DNA of 34,773 nucleotides from DATJHM01 sp035493895 (GTDB lineage Bacteria; Chloroflexota; Ktedonobacteria; Ktedonobacterales; Ktedonobacteraceae), in assembly GCA_035493895.1 (NCBI GenBank), contig DATJHM010000045.1, forward strand, positions 1 to 34,773, written 5' to 3'. Numbering within the stretch: the stretch's first letter is position 1; each line of letters opens with the position of its first letter. Below the pieces are notes generated by a model. It saw nothing but the letters and a program-made list of their open reading frames with translations. It had not been told where the DNA came from and ran no database searches. The position numbers and the translations under genes were made by a program. Of the stretch, positions 25,136-33,831 are shown in pieces.

Positions 25136-26077
25136 TCAATGGTTGTGCTCCTTATGGTTGAGGGCAAAATCGGGCATATAGCGTGCCAGCCAGTCAGCGA
25201 GATCAGGGGGCAAGGGAGCAATAAAATTACACAAGGCATTGTCGGGGAAGTTACGCAGTGTGAGGCTGGCGGCATGGAGGAATTGACGTTGTAGTGTCGC
25301 GGCTGGTGTTCCGGGGACAGGTGTGGGAGCGTAGACTCGATCGCCGACCAGCGAGTAACCGGCTGCGGTGAGATGAGCGCGTATCTGGTGCGTACGCCCG
25401 GTAATTGGGCGTACCTCTAAGAGCATATACCCCTGTTCACGTGCCAGTACACGCACAGCGGTTTGCGCCTGCTGCCCGTCCGGACCAACAATACACCGTC
25501 TACGATCGACAGGATCACGTTGGAGCGGACCGTCAATCACCAACTCGTCCGCAGGCGCAAGCGTTAGCAGTGCAGAAGCATCGCCTGCTTCCGTATGCCC
25601 ATCAGCCCCCCTCCTCGTAAACGTCAACGGTGCCTGTGGAGTGGCCCAGACGGGAGCGACACATTGAGCCAGCGCCAGATAGCGCTTCTCGATCGTGTGT
25701 GCGTGAAATTGCTGAATGATATGTCTGCGAGCGCTTTCCGTACGCGCAAGTGCGACCACCCCGGAGGTATCTTTATCCAGACGATGCAAAAGACAGGGGC
25801 GAGGCAAGATCTCCAGCTTTTTCCGCAAAAAGGCCTCACGTCTTTCGCGCAACATCACCTTCACCGCCTCCGGAGCCCCTGTCCATTCCGGATCATCTGG
25901 CAAATCAGGGGCCTGCCATGGCTCAACTGGCTGCTGCTGCAAATGGTGCAACAGGGCATCCCAGAGTGTATCTCCGTCGGCGTGCTTATAGGTGGGATGA
26001 ATGACGATGCCCGCTGGCTTATTCAGAATAAGAAGTGAGTGGTCCTGGTAGACAACAGCAATATCAGTGGTATTCAT
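25136..26077 (-). CDS. RluA-family pseudouridine synthase
   Basis: The 313-residue enzyme converts specific uridines in rRNA or tRNA to pseudouridine. The motif HRLDKDTSG holds the catalytic Asp101. ITGRTHQIRAHL and GDRVYA are the other family blocks, and LLILNKPAGIVIHPT opens the domain. No S4 domain precedes it, so it is nearer to the short RluA/RluC-like forms than to RluD. A stretch at about 45-90 (DDPEWTGAPEAVKVMLRERR) looks like a family-specific insertion. The target uridine cannot be predicted. A near-consensus promoter places the transcription start at or next to the ATG, so the mRNA may be leaderless; no Shine-Dalgarno is visible. Confidence 0.93.
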   Translation of the reverse strand: MNTTDIAVVYQDHSLLILNKPAGIVIHPTYKHADGDTLWDALLHHLQQQPVEPWQAPDLPDDPEWTGAPEAVKVMLRERREAFLRKKLEILPRPCLLHRLDKDTSGVVALARTESARRHIIQQFHAHTIEKRYLALAQCVAPVWATPQAPLTFTRRGADGHTEAGDASALLTLAPADELVIDGPLQRDPVDRRRCIVGPDGQQAQTAVRVLAREQGYMLLEVRPITGRTHQIRAHLTAAGYSLVGDRVYAPTPVPGTPAATLQRQFLHAASLTLRNFPDNALCNFIAPLPPDLADWLARYMPDFALNHKEHNH

Positions 26078-26083
26078 GGCCGC

Positions 26084-26112
26084 AGTATAGAGGTTTCCCG
26101 TAAAGGCGTCAA
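26084..26112 (-). promoter_or_regulatory. Near-consensus promoter giving a probable leaderless mRNA
   Basis: On the minus strand TTGACG (26112-26107), a 17-bp spacer and TATACT (26089-26084) precede the ATG at 26077 by only six bases. A normal start 6-7 bases after the -10 falls at the A of the ATG. Confidence 0.65.
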
Positions 26113-26230
26113 TGGCAATCTCGCAGGCCTTTTAAAGAACATCACTCCTTCCCAATCGTGGTAAAATGTACAAGTATTTGCCTGGAACATTGAGAAACAG
26201 CAGCAAACTCCCAGATAATGAGGTTCAAGC

Positions 26231-27187
26231 ATGTCACATATTACGTATTATGATCAGCCACCCCTGCGAGATCCGGTGGTCATTGTAGCCCTGGGCGGCT
26301 GGAATGATGCGGCGGATTCCGCAACGACCGCGCTAAAATTTTTGAATGAACTATGGAAACCAAGCAAAATCGCTGAAATCGATTCCGAAGACTTTTTTGT
26401 GTTTACCGAGACGCGTCCAACGGTCAAATTCACCGATGGCATTCAGCGTTCGATTGTCTGGCCCAGCAATCAATTTCTCGCTTTTTCTGATTCCGAACTG
26501 CCCCATGACATCATCCTGGTACAAGGCGTTGAACCACAGTTGAAATGGAAGACGTTTAGCCAGGAATTTCTCGATGTGTGCATGCATTTTTCCGCCTCTG
26601 AGATCATCTTTCTCGGTGCTCTGCTCGCAGATGTGCCGCATTCCATTGCTGTGCCTATCAGCGGAACCTCCAGCGATGAAACGATTATGGAACGCATGCG
26701 CGAGATGGATGTGCACAGTTCGCGCTATGAAGGGCCGACTGGGATGATTGGCGTGCTCCAGGATATCTGCCGCAACGCAAATCTCCCCTCCGCAAGCTTC
26801 TGGGCCGCAGCACCACATTATCTGGCCGCAACTCCCAATATTAAAGTGACGGCTGCCTTACTGACGTACCTGAATACCTATCTCTCCTTGAATCTGGATC
26901 TGAGCGTTATTCAAAGTGACGCGCTCCGTTTCGAAGAGCAGATCAGTGCTCTCGTCGAGCGCGATCCAGAGGCAAGTGCGTATGTGCACAAACTCGAAGA
27001 GCAGATCGCGGAACGGGGAGATGACGATGAGGACGACGATGACGAAGAGCATGGCATTTCTCCGTTTGATACAATTACAGGGACAGGCCCTTTACCCAGC
27101 GCCGATTCTTTGATTCGCGATGTCGAGGAATTGTTGCGCAAACAGCGCGAGAATGGCTCGCAACAACAAAATGATGAGGACGAATAA
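26231..27187 (+). CDS. PAC2-family protein
   Basis: The 318-residue protein matches the PAC2 (proteasome assembly chaperone 2-like) family: PVVIVALGGWNDAADSATTA at the start, DIILVQGVEPQLKWKTFSQE in the middle, and GPTGMIGVLQDICRN and AAAPHYLAATPN in the second half. Family members in archaea and actinobacteria are thought to act as chaperones or ligand-binding proteins; the bacterial role is unsettled. A very acidic stretch near residues 260-273 (DDDEDDDDEEH) and a charged Gln-rich end look like flexible tails. The stop codon is 9 nt before the next start, so it forms an operon with the acyl-CoA synthetase gene. Confidence 0.88.
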   Translation: MSHITYYDQPPLRDPVVIVALGGWNDAADSATTALKFLNELWKPSKIAEIDSEDFFVFTETRPTVKFTDGIQRSIVWPSNQFLAFSDSELPHDIILVQGVEPQLKWKTFSQEFLDVCMHFSASEIIFLGALLADVPHSIAVPISGTSSDETIMERMREMDVHSSRYEGPTGMIGVLQDICRNANLPSASFWAAAPHYLAATPNIKVTAALLTYLNTYLSLNLDLSVIQSDALRFEEQISALVERDPEASAYVHKLEEQIAERGDDDEDDDDEEHGISPFDTITGTGPLPSADSLIRDVEELLRKQRENGSQQQNDEDE

Positions 27188-27196
27188 AAAAAGAGC

Positions 27197-28624
27197 ATGA
27201 GTAAAGCGTTATACCGTTTGGAAGAGGTCTTTCAACCAGGCTCGGTCGCTATTCTTGGTGCCTCACGTGCGCCTCAGAAGTGGGGGCATGTGGCGGCCAG
27301 ACAACTCATTGAGGGCGGTTTCACCGGGCAAATCTACCTGATCAATCCTTCCACTTCAGAAATTCTCGGCAGAACAACCTACCCCAACCTGCAAGCCGTC
27401 CCTGGTCCAATCGATCTGGCTGTGATTGCAACTTCTTTCAATTTCGTTGAGCAGGCCGTCAATGATTGTATTGCGGTTGGCGTGAAGGGCATCGTCATTA
27501 TCACGGCTGGCTTTAGCGAGACAGGAGAAGCTGGACGCGCACTGGAACTGGAACTGGTTGCCCGCTGTCACGAACATGGCATTCGCATTCTTGGCAGCAA
27601 TTGCATGGGCCTGTATATTCAGCGTTCACATCTCAATGCACTGGGCATGGTCTTTCCTCTGCCCGTTGGCCCTATCGGCCTGGTTTCGCAGAGCGGCAAT
27701 CTTGGCATGTATTTTTATGCTCAGGCGCACCTGGATGGCCTGGGTTTTACGACGTTTGTCAGTCTTGGCAATGCGGTGGATGTCACGTTTCCCGAGTGCA
27801 TGCATTATTTAGCGGACGATCCACAAACGACGGTGATTGCTGGCTATGTCGAGGCTATTGATGAGGCCACACTGCGCGAGACCGCCCGGGAGATGCATGA
27901 GCGTGGACATTACAAGCCAACGGTTATTTTGCTCAGTGGTGCGACTGAGGTTGGCGTACGCGCCGCGCTGGCCCACACGGGCTCCCGGGCCTCGCTCCGT
28001 CCCGATCATGATACCAGTCTGCAAGGCAGCGGCATTGTCAGGGTGATCCGCTCCGACGAACTCTTCCCCGTTGCCCAGGCACTGGCTCTGCAACCGGCCA
28101 CACCCCATGGCGGACGACGCATTGCACTGGTGGGCGATGGTGGAGGAAGCGTGGTTGCTGGCGGTGACGCCGCGATTCGCGCCGGTTTACAGGTCCCTGT
28201 GCTTTCCGCAGAGACACAACAACGCTTACGCGAATTGATGCCCGCTCGCGCCACGGCGACCAATCCGGTCGACGTGGCCGGAGCCGCCGATGAGGATCCC
28301 CTGTCATTTGCCCACCTCACGGAGGTCTGTTTGCAAGATCCCGAGGTGGACGGCGTGATCATTGCGGGTCTCTTCGGGGGCTATCGCTGGCTCCTGGCCG
28401 AGGAGTTTGGTGCGCGGGAAGAGGAGGCGGCTCGTCTGCTAGGCGAACTGGTACGACGCTACCAGAAACCAGTGCTGGTGCAGACGATCTATGCGCGCCA
28501 CGAGATCCCCGCGTTGCAACTGCTGCGCGAAGCAAGCATTCCTTACTACGAATCGGTGGAAATTAGCTGCCGGGCCATGGCAGCGCTCGCCGAGATCGGT
28601 CAGTTTCTGGAGGAGAACGCATAA
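27197..28624 (+). CDS. NDP-forming acyl-CoA synthetase, alpha-subunit-like protein
   Basis: This 475-residue protein has a CoA-binding Rossmann domain (GSVAILGASRAPQKWGHVAA), then the succinyl-CoA-synthetase-like ligase domains. The motif AHTGSRAS places a His at residue 260, in line with the phosphohistidine of archaeal ADP-forming acetyl-CoA synthetase alpha subunits. These enzymes make ATP or GTP from an acyl-CoA. The ATP-grasp (beta) part that completes the reaction is absent here and from the window, so the protein is either half of an unlinked enzyme or a CoA-binding regulator. It follows the PAC2 gene by 9 nt. The region after it (28625-28765) shows no gene. Confidence 0.88.
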   Translation: MSKALYRLEEVFQPGSVAILGASRAPQKWGHVAARQLIEGGFTGQIYLINPSTSEILGRTTYPNLQAVPGPIDLAVIATSFNFVEQAVNDCIAVGVKGIVIITAGFSETGEAGRALELELVARCHEHGIRILGSNCMGLYIQRSHLNALGMVFPLPVGPIGLVSQSGNLGMYFYAQAHLDGLGFTTFVSLGNAVDVTFPECMHYLADDPQTTVIAGYVEAIDEATLRETAREMHERGHYKPTVILLSGATEVGVRAALAHTGSRASLRPDHDTSLQGSGIVRVIRSDELFPVAQALALQPATPHGGRRIALVGDGGGSVVAGGDAAIRAGLQVPVLSAETQQRLRELMPARATATNPVDVAGAADEDPLSFAHLTEVCLQDPEVDGVIIAGLFGGYRWLLAEEFGAREEEAARLLGELVRRYQKPVLVQTIYARHEIPALQLLREASIPYYESVEISCRAMAALAEIGQFLEENA

Positions 28625-28765
28625 CAATCAGATGCATCCAGTTGATTGGTACACTTTGAGATAGGGACTCTTCGGGTGTATCAGTGCCCTTTTAAAGCCA
28701 GATGGATAAGCTAAACGTATAAGAAGTAGAAAAAAGAATGACACTGCTATGAAGGAGGTTATCTT

Positions 28766-29257
28766 ATGCGCTATCTTATCCGTGAGAAGCTCTTCCGCCT
28801 TGGCGATGATGCGAGCATTATGAACGAGGCCGGTCAACCGGTCTTTGAGGTGGATGGGAAGGTTTTGAGTCTGCACCATCGCCTGATTATTCGCGACCGC
28901 ATGGGAAACGAGATGGCGAGCGTTCATCAGCGATTGATTGCACTTCGTCCTACCTACGAGATCACGCGTGGTGGACAGGAGCTTGCGGAGGTTCGCAAAC
29001 ATCTCATCAGCCCGTTTGTGGATCGCTTTACCGTAGATATTCCGGGGCCAGACGATTTCCATATCACAGGATCAATTTTTGAGCATGAGTTTACTATCGA
29101 GCAGGCTGGTCAGACGATAGCAACCGCGTCGAAGCGCTGGTTTGCGCTACGGGATACGTATGGCGTCGATATCGCTCCCGGTCAGGATGATGTGCTCATT
29201 CTCGCTTGCGTGCTGGCACTCGAACTGGCGGAAGATCAGGAGAGGCGCAAGGACTAA
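28766..29257 (+). CDS. LURP-one-related (LOR/YxjI-like) family protein
   Basis: The 163-residue product is one LOR domain, a beta-barrel related to the tubby C-terminal fold. Family blocks are MRYLIREKLFRLGDDASIMN, VFEVDGKVLSLHHRLIIRD, the HQRLIALRPTYEI strand pair and SKRWFALRDTYGVDIAPGQD. Plant members are linked to defence and the bacterial role is unknown; phospholipid or membrane binding is a hypothesis. A strong AAGGAGGT lies about 6 nt before the ATG. A second member starting at 34423 shares the same opening pattern (RY.I/L.E+.F), so the two are paralogues about 5 kb apart. Confidence 0.88.
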   Translation: MRYLIREKLFRLGDDASIMNEAGQPVFEVDGKVLSLHHRLIIRDRMGNEMASVHQRLIALRPTYEITRGGQELAEVRKHLISPFVDRFTVDIPGPDDFHITGSIFEHEFTIEQAGQTIATASKRWFALRDTYGVDIAPGQDDVLILACVLALELAEDQERRKD

Positions 29258-29375
29258 CTGTTTGCCAGGCCATAAAAAAAGCTAATAGCTATTATAATCA
29301 TTATTGCCTTGTTTTATCGTACAGCGAAAGATACACTCAGAACAAAGTTATCTGTAGAGAAAGAAGGCAATAATT

Positions 29376-30014
29376 ATGCGTATGATGCGACCTGTACAGG
29401 CGCTTCTTGACCGTCAATATCGTCGTCCCAGCGGCCTGCTCGGGTACTTCGTGGGAGCGCAAATGGTACGTCAGCATGAGCCAGAAATGCAGTGGACACT
29501 GTCGCTCCTCTCCTTGAAATCGACGGATCACGTGCTGGAGATTGGTTGTGGTGCCGGGAGAGCGTTGGAAATAGTTACCGCTCAGGTCCCGGCAGGGCAT
29601 GTGAGCGGCATTGACTATTCTCCAACGATGATTGAGGCGAGCCGTCGACGCAATTCCCGGGCGATTGCAATGGGGCACCTGGAATTGTTCCAGGCGGACG
29701 TCATGCAACTCCCATTTGCAGACGCCTCGTTCGACACGATCTGGAGCATTCACTCGATCTATTTCTGGCCTGATCGTGATCGGGCACTGGCTGAAATTGC
29801 ACGCGTCCTGAAACCGGGCGGACTGCTCGTACTCACATTCTCACCTGGAAAAACAGGCACACAAGCAGTAAACGATATATTGACCATGGTGGAAGAGCAG
29901 CAGATTCCCACAATGCGACAACTTGGCTTCAGCAACGTCTCGCTGCAACAGGGACCCGCTTCTCGGCAATTTCGAACCAGTGCCGTCGCAGGGCAAAAGG
30001 AGCGTGCTAGTTAA
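29376..30014 (+). CDS. Class I SAM-dependent methyltransferase
   Basis: This 212-residue protein has a Rossmann methyltransferase core: motif I VLEIGCGAGRALEIV near residues 53-67, the acidic strand SGIDYSPTMIEASRRR, motif with ADVMQLPFADASFDTIWSIH, and ARVLKPGGLLVLTFSP. This is the Methyltransf_11/UbiE-like type acting on small molecules; the substrate is unknown. AGAAGG precedes the ATG, and a TATAAT at 29293-29298 may be its -10, though no good -35 was found. Its last 8 bp overlap the 3' end of the convergent nitronate-monooxygenase-like gene, so there is no room for a terminator between them. Confidence 0.92.
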   Translation: MRMMRPVQALLDRQYRRPSGLLGYFVGAQMVRQHEPEMQWTLSLLSLKSTDHVLEIGCGAGRALEIVTAQVPAGHVSGIDYSPTMIEASRRRNSRAIAMGHLELFQADVMQLPFADASFDTIWSIHSIYFWPDRDRALAEIARVLKPGGLLVLTFSPGKTGTQAVNDILTMVEEQQIPTMRQLGFSNVSLQQGPASRQFRTSAVAGQKERAS

Positions 30015-31011
30015 ATTTCCGCTGCATTCTCTGCGTGATGGCGTAGGCTCCACGCACGATACGCTCGATTAACACTTGCGCGGTGGGAATATCGTGAATC
30101 AGGCCCACTCCCTGTCCGGCCCAGACAAAACCTTCTTCGAGCGCTCCCTCTAGAGCCGCACGAGTGTTCACCTGGCCGGAAATGTAGGGGAGAAGGCGCT
30201 GGAGACGCTCTTCTGGAGTGGCATGCGCTGCTTCGAGTTCGGACTCTATCTGGAGAATCCGCTCCACAAGTCCCCGCCTGAGCACACGAGCGGGACGACC
30301 GAGGGTGCGCTCAATGATGACGGTATCCGTCTCCTGCGCGGCCAGCAATGCCTCTTGATAGCGTCGATGGGCATTGCTTTCACGCACGGCAACGAAACGC
30401 GTGCCCAGCTCGACCCCTTCCGCACCCAGCGCCAGAGCTGCCGCCAGACCACGTCCATCGGCGATCCCTCCGCTGGCCAGCACAGGGATATGCACCGCCT
30501 CAACGATGCACGGCGTCAGCACCATTGTGCCAATATCGTCGCGCCCCAGATGTCCCCCGCCCTCGACGCCAACCGCAATGACCGCATCTGCCCCCAGGCT
30601 CTCCGCTTTACGCGCCGCACGCACCCCTGCCACCAGCACCATTATGCGTACCGGAACACCGCTTGTCTGGATACGACGTATGAGTGACTCGGGATTGCCG
30701 CCGGTAATACTGATCACAGCGGGCTTCTCCGCAAGTGCCACGTCGAGAAAGGCATCAAGAGGGATGTGCCCGATAGGAAAATTTACCCCAAATGGCTGCT
30801 CCGTGAGCTGTTTCGCGCGACGAATATCTGCACGAAGTTCTTCTGGCGTCGCAAAGCAGGCACAACCAATCTGACCCAGCCCGCCTGCGTTCGAGACTGC
30901 CGCCGCCAGTTCCGCGTAGGAAAGATGCGCCAGCCCTCCCTGGACGATGGGGTAACGAATACCTGCCAGTTCGGTAAAACGTGTATGCATGCGCTCAGGC
31001 AATATCGACAT
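30007..31011 (-). CDS. Nitronate monooxygenase-like FMN enzyme
   Basis: The 334-residue protein is a TIM-barrel flavoenzyme of the NMO/2-nitropropane dioxygenase family. The signature blocks are IRYPIVQGGLAHLSYAELAA at the start, GVNFPIG, VGVEGGGHLG with the catalytic His154, and the phosphate-binding VLASGGIADGRGLAAALALG. Class I members oxidise toxic nitronates such as propionate 3-nitronate; other members are NADH:quinone reductases or the enoyl reductase FabK, so the exact reaction is uncertain. The start may be the ATG at 31011 or the Met at residue 8 (30990). It overlaps the methyltransferase gene by 8 bp at the 3' ends. Confidence 0.92.
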   Translation of the reverse strand: MSILPERMHTRFTELAGIRYPIVQGGLAHLSYAELAAAVSNAGGLGQIGCACFATPEELRADIRRAKQLTEQPFGVNFPIGHIPLDAFLDVALAEKPAVISITGGNPESLIRRIQTSGVPVRIMVLVAGVRAARKAESLGADAVIAVGVEGGGHLGRDDIGTMVLTPCIVEAVHIPVLASGGIADGRGLAAALALGAEGVELGTRFVAVRESNAHRRYQEALLAAQETDTVIIERTLGRPARVLRRGLVERILQIESELEAAHATPEERLQRLLPYISGQVNTRAALEGALEEGFVWAGQGVGLIHDIPTAQVLIERIVRGAYAITQRMQRKFN

Positions 31012-31115
31012 GAGAATCCACCCGCTTTCTTTGCGTTCCCCTGGATGTGTACCGCTTTTTCTTGTTGTATCATACGCGCGGGTAGATTCTCAAGTGCGTG
31101 TCTTGCTGACCGACG

Positions 31116-31412
31116 TTAATGCCATGATGGTATCAACAGGGTAATCATAATAAAACAGGCCAGCACGATAGCTGCGAACGTCAAAAGCAGCCCCTTGCGT
31201 ACGTAATTGCCCGTCACATCGTGGCGTCCGGTGACGTCGACCGATAAATAATCTTCATCCCAATCCCCGAAGGCATGGGAATGACGAGATGCGCGGTGAC
31301 CACGGAACATACCATGGGTATAAAGATACATGTTCACGATGATGCCGCACGTTAGCATGAGCAGAAAAAAGATCAAGGAAATAACGAATGCAACCATAAC
31401 CACATACTCCAT
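31116..31412 (-). CDS. Small two-helix membrane protein of unknown function
   Basis: The 98-residue product has one hydrophobic helix at each end (VAFVISLIFFLLMLTCGIIV at about 7-26, LLLTFAAIVLACFIMITLLI at about 75-94). Between them is a polar loop rich in His, Arg and Asp (FRGHRASRHSHAFGDWDEDY). I do not recognise a family. The loop between two helices could bind metal, but that is only a guess. The ribosome site is weak (AGGTTG). It stands alone between the NMO and protease genes, all on the minus strand. Confidence 0.6.
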   Translation of the reverse strand: MEYVVMVAFVISLIFFLLMLTCGIIVNMYLYTHGMFRGHRASRHSHAFGDWDEDYLSVDVTGRHDVTGNYVRKGLLLTFAAIVLACFIMITLLIPSWH

Positions 31413-31631
31413 CTATCAACCTGTCCACTCACGCATGCCATTTTCAGCACAGGAAATCCCGTGACCGGTAGCGCTCTTCTGTCACAATGATGCTGTTCAG
31501 GATGCGCTCCGGCCTGGTTTTGTGCTGGCAATGGCATGCATTTTCATCTCTGATTGAGAGATGCGTACTCTCTATGTACAATTATACGAGTCAGTGGTTA
31601 ATGATGAAGCTGCATTTTAACTCTTCAAGAC

Positions 31632-31647
31632 GTACTATTCATAGTAC
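31632..31647. other. Inverted repeat covering the protease stop codon
   Basis: GTACTAT and ATAGTAC are perfect 7-bp arms around TC, and the minus-strand TGA stop of the protease gene lies across the centre. No T-tract follows, so it may be coincidence of the Val-Val-Leu codons rather than a terminator. Confidence 0.3.
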
Positions 31648-32604
31648 TACTATGACTCTACGAATTTTACCACCTCTTAAAAATTGAAGGGCAATTTTAT
31701 CGCCTGCTTGATGGTGCAAAACGACACGTTGCAGATCTTTTGGCTCGCTGATCGGCGAACCATCTGCGGAAATGATGAGGTCCAGGCGCTTGATCTCGGC
31801 TCGCTCTGCCGGACTGCCGGGCCGTATCTCCAGAACCTGCATGGCATACTCCTGCGTCAGCCCAGAAGAACGCTGCTGCGCCGCATCCAGCTTTGCGCGC
31901 ATGCCTCCCACGCCCAATGAGATGCCTCTGGTTGGCTTTGCACGTTGCTGATTGATGCGGGCAATTGCCGCTTTGACGGTATCCAGTGGGACGGAGAAAC
32001 CGAGTCCCTGGGCCATTGGCATCATAGCCGTCGTAATGCCGATGACGCGACCAAGACTGTCGACCAGGGGACCACCAGAATTGCCAGGATTGATGGCGGT
32101 ATCGATCTGAATCAGGTTGGTCATTTTTTTGACCCCGGGTGCCTCCAGCGTGCGATCAAGGGCGCTGACCACGCCAGCCGTCACCGTCCAGTTCAAACCA
32201 TAGGGATTACCAACCGCGATGGCAAGTTGACCCACTCGCAAAGGCGCACGAGCCAGTTCCACCAACGGAAGATGGTCCGCACCGATACGCAAAACCGCCA
32301 CATCGACATCTGGTTCGCTGCCAAGCAGGCCCGCATCAAATGTGCGACCATCGGCCAACGTGACATGAATCCGTTTTGCCTGATCAACGACATGCGCATT
32401 GGTGAGGATCTGACCATCGGAGGCAAAGATGAAGCCGGAGCCCAGCCCACCACTGTTCCCCGAAGGACCACCATAGCGGCGATAACGGCCCCCGCCACGC
32501 TCAATATCAATACGCACAACAGCAGGGCCTACACGCTCAGCCGCAGTAGTGACGGCGTGCGAGTAAGCATCTAAGGCTTGAGCATCCTTTTCGTATGTAC
32601 TCAT
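31639..32604 (-). CDS. HtrA/DegP-like trypsin-type serine protease with PDZ domain, no export signal
   Basis: The 321-residue protein combines a trypsin-like protease (about 20-210) and a C-terminal PDZ domain (about 225-320). The catalytic triad is visible: His71 in LTNAHVV, Asp101 in DVDVAVLRI and Ser176 in NPGNSGGPL. HtrA proteases normally act on misfolded proteins outside the cytoplasm, but this N-terminus (MSTYEKDAQALDAYSHAV) is hydrophilic, with no signal peptide or membrane helix, so the enzyme should be cytoplasmic. A GTG four codons upstream (32616) is another possible start and does not change this. A linker rich in Gly, Arg and Tyr (RGGGRYRRYGG) precedes the active-site barrel. 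Confidence 0.92.
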   Translation of the reverse strand: MSTYEKDAQALDAYSHAVTTAAERVGPAVVRIDIERGGGRYRRYGGPSGNSGGLGSGFIFASDGQILTNAHVVDQAKRIHVTLADGRTFDAGLLGSEPDVDVAVLRIGADHLPLVELARAPLRVGQLAIAVGNPYGLNWTVTAGVVSALDRTLEAPGVKKMTNLIQIDTAINPGNSGGPLVDSLGRVIGITTAMMPMAQGLGFSVPLDTVKAAIARINQQRAKPTRGISLGVGGMRAKLDAAQQRSSGLTQEYAMQVLEIRPGSPAERAEIKRLDLIISADGSPISEPKDLQRVVLHHQAGDKIALQFLRGGKIRRVIVVL

Positions 32605-32801
32605 AGAAACGCACACTTTCTGTGGAACCCGTGCGCCGAGCTATCTGCGAGATGACAACTCAGAAAACTTGATACCTATCTTATCACATAGAAGAACTGG
32701 AATGCCAAAGTGCTCTTACTTCTCTATAGAATTACCGCTTTTGCCACATTGCGTAAGAATAGAATGGTAAAACAAGTGATTTCCAGGGATGGGAGGGATT
32801 T

Positions 32802-33140
32802 ATGATTACGCCCATAGATGAGCTGTTGACGGACGATTCCCAATTTCGCCAGTGGCTCATGAGCAATCGAGCTGAAATCGTCGGATATGTCGATGAAGGC
32901 GAAGGCTGCCCTTTGGCGAACTGGCTTTTTGAGTGCACTGATCAGACCTATCATGTTACGAGAATTTATTATGGCATGACAGGCTGCAATACTGTCCTTC
33001 CTTCCTGGGCCAGGGACTTTGTTCACCTGCTTGAAATGCTACCTGCGCAGACGGCTATCAATGGCCGGGATGCCCTTGAGCTTCTTGATGGCATCCTGGC
33101 TCTTGAGCTTCTTGATGGCATCCTGGCTTACGCATATTGA
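32802..33140 (+). CDS. Small protein of unknown function with a duplicated C-terminus
   Basis: The 112-residue, mostly acidic protein (MITPIDELLTDDSQFRQWL, FECTDQTYHVTRIYYG, LPSWARDFVHLLEML) has no membrane segment or motif I recognise. Its last residues repeat exactly: LELLDGILA occurs twice in tandem, from a 27-bp direct duplication at 33075-33128. GGGAGGGA upstream of the ATG is a fair ribosome site. Two Cys (about 37 and 46) and one at about 65 are not arranged as a known motif. Confidence 0.6.
   Translation: MITPIDELLTDDSQFRQWLMSNRAEIVGYVDEGEGCPLANWLFECTDQTYHVTRIYYGMTGCNTVLPSWARDFVHLLEMLPAQTAINGRDALELLDGILALELLDGILAYAY
33075..33128 (+). repeat. Exact 27-bp tandem duplication inside a reading frame
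   Basis: Positions 33075-33101 are repeated without change at 33102-33128. The unit starts CTTGAGCTTCTTGATGG. Being nine codons, it keeps the frame and doubles LELLDGILA. Perfect identity points to a recent event. Confidence 0.9.
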
Positions 33141-33563
33141 GCAGCGAAAAAAGCCAGCTTACAGATCCTTATGTTCTCTCTCGTTCTTCATCGATTGAAA
33201 AAGCCCAGCCATCTTAGTGCTCCACGCACAAATTTAGCAATGGATGGAGCCTGTTTCCACCTCATGTTCAGCAACAGAGCAATTTTCTTTTGTTGAGCAG
33301 AAAAGTCGAGGTAATCATGTGACGATCCTCTTCAGCTATGCGTTGGTATATATAGATAGAAAAGAATCTGAAAACGCTTTTTGAAGCCAACAGACTCATA
33401 GTTTCCATCCAAATGGCAATAATAAGCTGTCAGGCATCGCCGCTGTGACGCAATGTAACAAACGCCAGGTCGTTCGTCGTTGTCGAATGATGATGCTCAA
33501 TTGAGCAGAAGATGTTCCTTGGTGCTGTGGAAAAGGTTCGTGCGATAGAAACAAGGAGACATC
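33141..33563. other. 423-nt gene-free region
   Basis: There is no supported ORF, tRNA or strong terminator here. The only clear feature is a perfect 14-bp palindrome at 33494-33507. TGAGCAGAA occurs twice, near 33295 and at 33502, the second copy overlapping the palindrome. Confidence 0.5.
33494..33507. promoter_or_regulatory. Perfect 14-bp palindrome upstream of a small gene
   Basis: TGCTCAATTGAGCA is fully self-complementary and lies 56 bp before the ATG at 33564, the usual place for a dimeric repressor site. No matching promoter hexamers could be assigned. Confidence 0.45.
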
Positions 33564-33818
33564 ATGAGTTGGTTTAAACGACGAAAACGTCAGGCGGCAA
33601 AACCGCCCGCTGCTGTACTTCAGGCCGCATGTCAGGTCTATGACCTTTCGCCAGAGCGACTCTGCACCTTTCATGCAGAAAAGGTTGAGGCACTCGCTGA
33701 TAATATGTGGGTCGTTACGCTCTATACGCAGTCACAGGCCATCGTTGCCTATACGCCTGAAGACGAAGAAAAAACACTGGCCGCCCCCTGGGTCGATGAG
33801 CCAGTATTAGCGCACTAA
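33564..33818 (+). CDS. Small basic-to-acidic protein of unknown function
   Basis: The 84-residue product has a very basic start (MSWFKRRKRQAAK) and a compact remainder (VLQAACQVYDLSPERLCTFH, MWVVTLYTQSQAIVAYTPED) that looks like a small alpha-beta domain. No family is recognised. AAGGAG sits 7 nt before the ATG, a palindromic operator candidate lies upstream and a terminator hairpin follows at 33832-33873, so it appears to be a genuine single-gene unit. Confidence 0.65.
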   Translation: MSWFKRRKRQAAKPPAAVLQAACQVYDLSPERLCTFHAEKVEALADNMWVVTLYTQSQAIVAYTPEDEEKTLAAPWVDEPVLAH

Positions 33819-33831
33819 TCATCTCTGTTAT

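Noticed and set aside
33365..33380. Third LacI-type operator (GAAAACGCTTTTTG)
   Set aside because: Only the central ACGCTT matches; the flanks lack the TTGC/GCAA arms shared by the other sites.
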